Assembly (NCBI GenBank): GCA_003615045.1
Contig: ML014341.1
Coordinates: forward strand, 1-24,824
Direction of reading: 5' to 3'
Source of the DNA: Caulochytrium protostelioides
Lineage: Eukaryota; Chytridiomycota; Caulochytriomycetes; Caulochytriales; Caulochytriaceae
Length of the DNA stretch: 24,824 nt
Shown one piece after another: positions 1 through 10,300 of this stretch (the stretch's first letter is position 1; the number at the start of each line of letters is the position of its first letter). Below the pieces are notes generated by a model. That model searched no databases, had not been told where the DNA came from, and saw only the letters and a list, made by a program, of their open reading frames with translations. A program made the translations under genes and the position numbers.

Positions 1-129
1 AGGCCGTGCGCGCCACGGGGCCTTCCCGTCATCCATGTCCACTCTGCCAGTGAAAGCGGAGGCAGCGACCGTCACTCATCAGCATGTCGGCCCGACTCAC
101 CGGTTGGGACGCTTTGCCAGGAGCCCTGC
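1..129. other. Unassigned left edge
   Basis: No coding, repeat or RNA signal that I can support. It may belong to the 5' part of the decayed nuclease gene or to flanking intergenic DNA. Confidence 0.4.
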
Positions 130-159
130 GTGCATGATCTGTCATCACCCGGCAGGCCG

Positions 160-1170
160 CCAGCAAACAGCGAAGCGACCTTCAAGGCCATGGCCATAGA
201 GCAGGGGGCGGCCACCCTGGCACTCCACAAGCTGGAGGGCAAGGACCACACGTTCACTCGCACCATCGACAGCGATGGAATCAGTGGATGCGTCCCCGTC
301 CGGCGCCAAACGAAGGTGGCCGACGCCGTGCCGATTGTCAAGTCTACCCCTCTTTGGCAGACAGCCTGGATCGGTACCGCGTCCTCGGGAGCGATCTGGG
401 CCGGACGAAACATCTTTATGGCCATGGTGGGGCCCAAAGGCCAGGTCGTCAGCTGGAAGCTGAGCCGGAAGCCGTACGAGGTGGAAGTCGGCATGAAGGC
501 CGCCCAAAAGCCGTCAGAGACGTGGCAGCACCATCTGAAAGAGCCGCTGCAGCGGCTGTCCGGGGTGAGCTCCAAGGGCACAGCGCTCGCAGCGCACCAC
601 CGCTTTCTGGCGGTGTGGCTCGCCACGTACGAATCGCTGTGAGCCGGGTATTTGACGCTGCGCCGTGCACGCCAGCGCCTGTGGCGGTACCAACGCCAGT
701 AGCGCGTGTTTGCTCTAGAATCGCATCGCCAACGAGGCAGCCACGGAGAAGCAGCCCGTGGGGGTCGCCGATGGCGCCTCCCAGTTTGCTCCCCGAGACA
801 AGGGCGAGGCGGCCGTCCCAACAGCTCGGGCATACCAGGCGTGCGCTCAGCGGTTCCGCACCGTCTTGGTTGACGACTTCCAGACGACCCAGGTGTATGT
901 CGAGACAAATCCTGACAAAGGTGCATGTCCGCAACACGGTGGTTGCCGATCTTTCGCGCGTCCCGGGCGGGCGCCCATTCGACCGCGCCGAAAAGCGGTC
1001 AATCGGATCCGCAGGACCCGGGAGTATGCCCTGACGAATGCTGTTCTGAAACCGGGGCGATGCCCGCCCCAAGGGGACCGAAGTTGGCTGTGGTGTGATG
1101 CCACCAACAGCACGCCACACGCGGTGTGTCGCCGCGTGTGGCACACGGCCAATCCCCACTTCTTTGGAAA
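160..1170 (+). pseudogene. Decayed Fanzor/TnpB-like RNA-guided nuclease gene (relic)
   Basis: Three consecutive plus-strand frames each hold a different piece of what reads as one protein. The frame through 130-642 has IDSDGIS near 270-290, resembling the TDGVS motif that precedes the nuclease core in Fanzor proteins. A second frame near 369-430 has YRVLGSDLGRTKHLYG, like the RuvC-I VLGxDPGRTN motif. The first frame resumes at about 418-642. The third frame (about 722-1258) has ADGASQFAPRDKGEAAVPT, like YGDASF...KGE..VPT. It then has VLVDDFQTT, like vDEFRTS, and near 1090-1160 WLWCDATN...CRRVWHTAN, like the zinc/RuvC-III tail ending in NRDxNA. Two frameshifts, stops at 640-642 and 716-718, an E-to-D change in the RuvC-II motif and loss of the NRD aspartate argue that it is dead. 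Family assignment is from remembered motifs, not a search. Terminal inverted repeats were not found. Confidence 0.6.
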
Positions 1171-1357
1171 AGAGCCTTGCTCCGAGAAAAAGGCAGCACG
1201 ATCGATCGTCCCTAAAAAAAAGGTGATAATCGGCACGACGATTTCACGCTGTCCCTGACACCGACACACGATCGCGATGTCCCTATGATGATACGCCGAG
1301 TGCAACCGTCAAGCCGCTCGATCGACCTCTCTCGTAGGAAGCCTCCTCCTCGGAGGT
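1171..1357. promoter_or_regulatory. Presumed promoter/5' leader of the giant sorting nexin, with upstream ATGs
   Basis: This relatively AT-rich gap between the nuclease relic and the large gene includes an A-run at about 1214-1221. It holds an ATG at 1277 that opens a three-codon reading frame (ATG TCC CTA TGA) in the same frame as the main start. Further ATGs at 1285 and 1288 open an overlapping frame that runs to 1968. If the transcript starts upstream of these, they could reduce initiation at 1358. No core promoter motif was identified. Confidence 0.3.
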
Positions 1358-4300
1358 ATGCCGTCCTCGACCGCCGCCGTCCCACCGGCTTCGACGTTGC
1401 GAGGCACACGATCACCCCGGCCACCGCGACGCATCGATATGACGACGCCGCCGTCAGCACCAGCGCAGGCGCAGGCGCAGACGCCGATCCCGGATTCTGC
1501 AGCCGTCCCGTCGCCGTCGCCGTCAGCCCGGGGACGACGAGACGGGCCCCGTGGACCCCGCCGCACGCTGTTCCCGCACGAACTCGCCCGGCTGATTCCC
1601 TTTCTGGACAGCAGCGATCTCGCGGTCCGCCATGCCGCCCGCCTCCACGTCCAGCAGCGCGGGATCGTCTTGCCCACGCCGCGACATCACCTCGTCTTTC
1701 TCGCCAGCCGCCTCGCGTACGTCGGCAACCCGCTGCTTTGCCACGCGCTCGGACTCCTCCGCCGCGCGATCGGGGGTCTTCCGGGCCCGGCGGCAGCGGC
1801 GGCGGCGGCGATCGTCAGCACGCGTGCTCAGCATGTCACCCACATCGGTCCGCCGTGGCAGCCCCCGGGCGCTCTCTGGACGGCGTTGAGCACGTCACGC
1901 GGCGCCGCTCCAGACTCACCTACGAAAGACATCGACCATGTCTCGGGGGCCCTGGGCGACGTGGATGATGTGAACGGGGCGCCAGATGTGAGCGCTGATG
2001 AGGACAACGGCGACGTGGCGACGGTGGAAGCTCGGGCGACCGGCGACGGTGATCTCCTGACGGAGGATGACGACACCTCACAGCAGTTTTGGCTACGGGT
2101 GCGCAATGCCGGTGTCACCCTTGTCCTTATTGCGATCGTCTATCCGACCTGGCGCCCCGTGAACACGATCCTTTGGGAGCGCGGTGCGACCGTCCTATGG
2201 GCAGGAGCGCCGCGGTCACTGAACTGGTCCCTCCAGCTTTGCGCCGCCCTCGTCTTTCTGGTGGGGTACCCTTGCATGCTCCTCTTCCGATGCGTCTGCT
2301 TTCTTTCGGGTCTCGCCGTCTGCTTCAGCTGGATTCAGGCCGTTCGATTCCAGCGTGCTCTGCGTGCCCATGAATCCGCCTGCGCGCTGGCGTTGGAACA
2401 GCAACGGGCAGCCACCGGGATTCCGATCTCTCCGACGGCCAGTGTGGGTAGCTACGCGTCGACCGCGGATCGCACCTCGCCGTGGGCCTGGGGCTTGCGC
2501 TCGCCGACGAGTACTGAGGGTGGGCACAGCCTGGCGTCCTATGTGAGCAGCGTCCAGACTGCAGCGACCTCGGCGGCAGCCTTAGCCCAGCGTGTTGGAT
2601 TCGGCCCCCTAGCTGGGGGTGACAGCAGCCCCGCCCATGTCAAGCTGGATCTGCAGGCGCTAGCGTCAGCCGCAGAACCGACACCATTCGGCCAAGACGT
2701 GCGTCCCCCTGTCCCAGATCGTTTATGCCAGCCCTTCTTGACACAGCCTCATGTCTGGCAGCGTTTTATAGACATGCGCCAGCGCGAGAGCGCGTTCAAG
2801 CGGTACTATTTGGAACAGCGATCCAGGATTTTGAACATTGAAAATCCGGTGATCGCGCAGACCGTCGAGGAAATCGTGCAGCTGCTGATGCGCGATTACT
2901 TCCACACCTGGTGGGGCAAAATTAGCGGCGAGCAGCTTGTTGTTTGGCAGACGGAGACCCTCATGCGGACGGCCATTGCGGTGCTCCGTCAACGGTTTCT
3001 CCGCGTGAACTGGGCCCATGTCATTGCCCAAAACATCGTGCCGCTCTTTACAGCTCATGCGCGCTCCTACCGCGTTGCAGAGGTCTACAGCGCTCTCAAG
3101 GAAAGCGAGTCGATGAAGGTCGCGGGCGATACGTTCCCGCGTGGTTCACGCCGAACCAAACGCGGTGTTGGCCGCGGCCCTGGCGAAGGACCTTCTGCCC
3201 AGACAATTCTCGAATTCATCTCCGAGGATATCCATCCGGCGCTGCACTCGGTCCGGGACGGTGACCCCGAAGGCAAGCGCCACTCAGAGCTCGCGTACTC
3301 GCGACGTCTCTTTTCGCATATTGTGCCCCTGCTCATGCCCTCGACGATGGCCGGGCAGCGCGCCACCGAACCCGCGACCATCACCCTTTTCCGCGAAATC
3401 ATCATAGGCTCCGTCGTCCAGCCCACCATCGCGCACCTGAGCAACCCGACCACGCTCAACACCAACATAGACTACTTGGCCGACCAAGTGATTGCTGAGG
3501 AGGAAAACCTCTCGCGCAAAGTTCGCGATACCCTGGAGCGCCAACAAGCGGTGGATCAGCAGGGCTCGGACCCGCAGGTAAATGCGGATAAGGGCACCAC
3601 CGCTGCCACGACGACGGCCTCAGCCCGGGCTCAATCGACAGCAGAGACCAAGAGTAAGGAGAAGGCCTACGTTCAGACGTACAACGTCTTCATGAAGACG
3701 ATCCGGTCCTGTGACTCGATCGATACCGCGCTGCATCTCGAAGACCGAATTGGGCGCGAGCTCGCTGCGACCCTCGTTAAGCTTAATGTGTTGGTGCAGC
3801 GCGCTTGGGAGCAATATCGCGTCCCTATTCCCGTGTCGTTCCAGGAATTCGCGATGCAGTCTGAGACAGCCACCGCCGGGACAGTTCGCCAATGCGCGAC
3901 CTTGCTGACCGACACCATCGGCGTCATCCGGCTGCTTCCGCCCCAGGTCGCCCTGCGCGGTGATCTCAAGCTCCATCGCACGTACGCCAAAAAGCTCGCC
4001 AATGCGCGCTCCGCCCTCCAAAAACGCATTCAGCGCCTCATCAACCAGCCGAGTGTGGCCGCACAAGCATTTAGCCGTCTGAGCGACCGCGATCGCGGCA
4101 CCACCAGCCAAGTAACACTGAGTCGCGCGCTACTCGCACAGCGCAGTGTGCCCGAAATGATCGCGATTGGTGCTGACAGCTCAGATCCGGCAGCGCAGTC
4201 CGCACCGTTAGGACGTTCGTCCGTACGTCCTAGCGCCAGTGGTTTCCGTCTACTGAGCCATGCGCCGCAGTCAGCTGGCGTCAAACCGTCTGGGGCGCAC

Positions 4301-7300
4301 GCCTGTGAACCCCTCATCCGTGGCAGCTTGGGCCCACCGCGCGCGATGGAGGAAATTCTGCGGACCCCTGAGTTGCTCTCCGGATATACCGAGTACATCG
4401 GCGAAATGATTGGTGATGAACAAGTCAAGTTGGTTCATCTCTGGCTGGCCACGGAAGCACTGCAGCGGCAAGTGCAGGCCTGGCTGGGCTCGCATCGGCG
4501 ACTCACGCTGCATGTGCGTCAGTCATGCGACATTGTTGGGATTGACGAAACGATTCAGCCAGCTGGTTCTGCAACGCCTCGCGTCCCCAGTCTCTTGGCG
4601 CCGCCACCAGACGGTGACAACAGCGAGAAAACGAGTGAGACGCAGGGCGGTAAAGCTGACACGCAGACAATGGATGTGCCCTCCGAGTCGGATGACACAC
4701 CCATGCGGCTCCTGGGACAACAAATGTTGTCATCAGCTGAGTCGGCGCTTGGCTCTGCTTCCTCGCTGCCCGGCACTTCGAGACCATTAGGTGGCGAATC
4801 ACACGGTGTCTTTGCTTCATCGATGGCGATGTCTCGCGCAGAAATCGAGGCCTTTGCCCCGACACCGTTGCCAGCGCACGAGCTGGAGCCCTTGCTTTTC
4901 ATTCTTCACGACATCCATCAGTGGATCGCGTTGAGCCTGAAGAGTTGTCTGCCGGCCTCTGTGATGAGCACGTGGCAGCTCTGTCTGGATCCGCTCCAGC
5001 CGTTTATCCGCTATGCTTTCCGCCACATGCACACAGAACGCAAGGATAGCCGAGATAGCCATGACGATGCTGATGGCGATTCGGCTTTATCCGAGAAAGC
5101 CAGTCAGAGTTCAACGATCCATCTTATTAGGGACGGTGCGACGACGACGACCAGAGTCACGAGGGCATCGACTTCCATGACATCACCGCCAAGCTCCAGT
5201 AGTCTTATTAGTCACGTCCGTGCTGGTTCGGGTGAGTCGACATCCTCGCGACCGCATGACGAGGTTCGCGTACCCGCCAACACGACGGAGATGGTCCAGC
5301 TCTACACTCAGCTTGACGAAATTCTGACGCTGGCCGAGCAAGATATTGCGCGTCTGCTGGAGCAGCGGACGCTACGGCCGTTCCTTCAGTCGACGTACTA
5401 CATGAACATGACCGCTGATACCCTGTTTCACGACCTGTTTGACAGCCTTGCTGGAACAAAGCGGCCGAAACACACGTCATCCGGTACGAAGGCGACGAAG
5501 GGCGCGCCGTACGCAGTTTCGATCGACAGTTCGCGTGCTTCTGGATCGGCAGATTGCTTCGATGGGTCCGCTCCGACCAAACCCAAGAAGGGCCTGCTTC
5601 ACTTACATCTGCCGCGGCGCCATCACCACCGCGAAAAGCAGGCGCTCCACGACGTCGAGTCGCCAATGTCGCCGGCCTTGATGAGTGTCATGCAGAAGCG
5701 ACCCGCGACGGCACCCTTGCCGCCAGCATCGGCACCCGTAGACTTTGGGGCCCTCTTGCCTCTTGCATCGTCGTCGACGACATCCCTGATGCCCGCCCTT
5801 GCTGACGAAGTGCGATCACTCCGGGCCCGCCGCCCCTCGCCATCGCTTCTCTCCAAAATGGGTTTCGGGCGCCGGTTAATTTCACCAGAGCGTCGCGCTT
5901 CCTTGACTTTCCTGCCCTCGAACCGGAACCTCCCACCCGACCCGTCGGATGTTGTTGAGGCGCGTGTTTCAGCTGCGGTTCGACCCATGCCATCGAACAT
6001 CTCGAAGAGCAACCACGATGTTGATGCCTTGCTCGACGGGCCGTCACTCCGGGCTGCATCGGTCCCTCCTACGATGCATTTTGGCACGTTTACAGCGCCT
6101 ATCCCGATACCTTCACCCGCAGTCCCGACTTTTGGTCAAGCCACCCCCGGGTTCGCCTCGACGACGCCCATTCCGATGCCTGTGATGACAACGACGCGGC
6201 TGGCATCGCAGAGCACGCCAGCAACATCACCACCGGTTGGGATCCGGCGATCGCCATCACCGCTCAAGAAGAATGCGTCGTTGATGATGGCATTATGGGG
6301 ACGCAGCCGGAACCAGCCATCGCATTCGACAGCGCCCACTTCCACGAATACATCGTCGGAGAATGCGGCGGGTGAAGCGGGATCAACTGGGCCCCACGTG
6401 CCAGCGCACGTGGGCCTCGTGCTGCCCAATGCTATCACTGAAATGGAAAACGCGACGCAGCAGCCGCTTCCGGAACCCGCACTGCTGCGTCTTGCCGTTT
6501 CAACGCCTCATAACACGGGAACGCCGCTCTGTGATACTTTGGCCGGCTCGGATGCTGAAAGTTTGACCTCAGAATTGAGCCCACATGCCCCAGTACCCGC
6601 GGTGGCGATCACTGTGGCGCCAGTGGCGACGCCGATCATTAGCGCTCCGACCCCCGTCGCAGCGTCCGTTCCGGGGATTATCCTGTCCCAGCCGTCCTTT
6701 TCGAGCGCATTAGATCCCGAAACCTTGGCGGCTATCGCTGCTGCCGCATCATGTTCGCTGCCCCCTTCGCCCTCGCGCTTGCCAGCGCAGACTGATGTCC
6801 GTTCAGATGCCAACGGCGGTTCTGGGATCATGTCCAGTGAAGCGACTGTTGTGCCTCGCCGTTCAGCGGTCGGGACGGTTGTTTCTGTATCGCCGAGTGC
6901 CGCGATTCACCTCAGTCCCGCCGAGACGAGTGCTGCCGCGTTGCTCATGGCGTTATCGGCCCCACCGGGCATCACGGATGTGGCAGTGACGACGACTGCG
7001 GCAGGTTTGGGGACGCCCCTGCGGAACGTGCCACTGGCGATGCCGACCCCCAAGAACCCCTTGATCAGGACCGTTTCGCGCTTGGCACAGATGGCGTCGA
7101 ACCGATCGTCGGTGGTTCATGGGACAACGCCTTTGGTCGCCAACACCGGCAAAAACGCCAACACGATGGATACCGCTCAGCACAGCGAGTCTCTGCAGCC
7201 GACTCCGGCCGTGCCGTCGGCGACCTCGGTCCGCAGTCGCATCAAGGCGCCCTTCAATCGAAATCACTTCAATCCGTTCCGGACGAGTCGCCGACGATCC

Positions 7301-10300
7301 GATGTTAAATCGACGTCTGTCACGGATATTAGTTCTCCCTTGAATCGCCTCGACCATCCATCGATCAGCCCGGTGCGCGTTGCACTGCAGATGGATCTGC
7401 CCGTCAATAGCGACCACCCAGCGGTGGAGCCGTTCTCCCTGCCCATCACGTCGGCCTCTGCCGCGGAACGGCCCTTACGATTGGCGCTGCTCGAGACTTA
7501 TGAGGGCGATCGATACTCGGAAGGCTCCTCACCCCCGGCTCCTCACGGTGAGGACAACGACGGTGGTGGCGATCCCGTCGTGGCTTGTCTTCCACATCGA
7601 GTTAGTACGACCGATTCATGGCACGTATCAGCATCGATTCTATTGTCAGAGTCACCACCGCCACCTCCGCTGCCATCGCCAGACCGGCCTGCAGCGAGAA
7701 CGCAGCTGCTGTCCTCTCCATCGTCCTCCCAGCTGGACTGGTCTCTGTCCTTACCGCCATCGGACGGTCTGGCACATTCGGCCCCGAGTAAGCGACATAC
7801 GCACGACGGCAGCCCCTTGCTCGAGACGCCGTCATGGCCGGGCGGGGGCAGCGGTCAGGGCAGCGGGGATCCGCTACCGGACGCCGCTAACCTTCATGGC
7901 GTCTCGTCATCGACCATCACGCCTGTCGTAGCACGTGCCCGCACCGCGCCCATGATGCGGGCCCCCAGCACGGTCACGGCACTCGGTCATGATGAGCTCG
8001 CAAGCCTCTTCCCCTTCCACGCGGATCACCGCTCAGGCCGGCTTCGTCTGGGTCTTCAACATCGCTCGAATCCTGATCTCCGTCTTGGGGAGGAGGGCTC
8101 CTCGCACCCAGAGCATTCGTCGGTGACGGATGGTCATCTGACAGAATCTCAGCTGATGACAGACATGAGCGACAGCAGCATGCCCAGTGATACCGACGAC
8201 GATGAAAGTATGACGACGACCGCCACGCGCTCCTCGCGTGATACGCCTCGTGGCGGAAAAGCCACACACGAGAAACAAAGGGCGCGACTCGTCGGTGATG
8301 TGAATGATGTCGACGAAGACGATGATGACGAAGATGATGGGGACGATGATGACGATGATGATGACGAAGACGATGACGATGACGCGTCCGGTAGCCGGCC
8401 GTTTTCACCACCGTATGCAGACGCTAACCATCGATGGAGCCGTCGTCAGTCGCGCTTATCCCATCACCCGACCCATCGGAGTGATGAGGGTTCGAGCGAC
8501 ACCCATGGCACGCGTGACTCGCATGAATCTCACGACGGCGACGACGACTCTAACGATGAAGCGTCAGACCCCTTTGCGCCGAACGACCGCGGCCGCAAAA
8601 TGCCGCCGTCCCGTCGCATGTCGCTCTACGTGCCCTTACAAGGCGACGGCAAGGGCCACGTCCCGGCGGGCCGCGTCACGAAGCGCGGCGTCCGGATGGG
8701 CGCCATTCTGGAGAACACGGTGCCAGCGTTCAACCGATTCGCGCGGCGTTTTGGGGTGCGGCCGCCCGGCACGGCCGGCGTTGCCGCACTCACCGGCGGC
8801 CCGAACGATGCCTCGCGGGATGGGCGTGATGCACGAGGCCCTTCAGATGGCATGGGGATGGGCGTCGGGTCGGCGCTGTCGGCGACCCATGCAGTCGCCG
8901 GTGCGCAGCATGCCGCCAATGGATGGAGCGACGACGGATCCACACCGCCTTCGCAGGGGAATGGGGTGCGTCCGGCGGAGATGCGTGGGGCTATCGTGAA
9001 ACGACGCTCCACGCGCCATGACCGTGCGCTGCGGCAGACCCGACCCGCTCTGTTTACGCAGGATCCGACGGCGTTCCAGGACACGAGTTTGGCGCTTTTC
9101 CAGAACCAAGCGATGCTGGATGTCGAGCAGCAAATGACGCGCCTGGTGGCTGAGCGCGACCACGTCCAGTTGCTGCTCGCGCAGTCCGATGCCGTGATGC
9201 CGCCCATCTCGGGTCACGCCTCCGCGGCGGTTAACGCCAAGGATTCTGCACAGCAGCGCCAGTATCATTTGATGGCAATGGGCCTCGATGTCGAGTGGGA
9301 AAAACTCCAGCAGGTTCAGCGGCAACTGCTCGAAAGCGGGTTGAATCGGGCGTTTAGTCCGGAGCGCATCCGCATCGCCTGCCTGTCGGTCGCAACGCTG
9401 AACCAGGATGCCGAGCACCATCAAGAGATCACGCACCCGTCGGATCCGATGCCCGAGGCGGATCTGTCGCGGGTGATGGTGTGTGTCGCTGTCACGATTG
9501 CCGATACGGTCCCGGTCGTTTCCTGGAATATGCTGCGTTCTCTCGAGCAGTGGAGCGTGTTTCACCGTGCGCTGAAGGTCCCGTTCCGATCGTTGATGGG
9601 ATCGCTTGAGAACCCGTCGAAAACATTCATGGCGCACATGGCCGCGACAAGTAGCAAGCGCGGCGACGATGGCAAAGCCCATCGCGCCATCTTTGAAAAG
9701 TATCTCCGCGCGCTGATCACCAAACCCGACATCTGCCGGTCGTTGATTCTCCGCCGATTTCTAGCCAGCGTCGCCCTCAACCACGTGCTGGACACCGTGC
9801 TCGAACCCGAAGCCGATGTTGCGCGTGACAAGGACAAAAAGACGGTCTTCAACCACAAGTCGATCTGGGGTGCCATCCAGAGCGGCCTCGATGATGTCAA
9901 CCCTTTCCGCATGTACCTCGCCGGACCCGGAGGCAATCGCGGAGAGACTGGCGATGGCCGCACGACAACGAACGCCGCGCGTCCGTCGCGTCCTTTGGGT
10001 GCCAATCCGATTGGCGGCTCTCAGACGTCGGGAGCAAACACGGGACTCGTTAATACGCTCTTGGGCCGCGACGGCGGTAGTGGTGGCGGTGGCGGCGGGG
10101 CACCGGGTGCATTGGACGCTACCACCGGCGCGGCGTTACCCGCGACGACACCTGACGGCATCGGGATGGCTGGCGCTAAAGGGGGTCGCCTGGGACTCTC
10201 CGCCGCCACGGCCGCGTCGACGTCCAGCACCGTCATTCAGCTCTTCTTTGAGCTGTTCTTTGACCTGAAGGGCGATCGCATTGTTGCGACCGACTGGATG

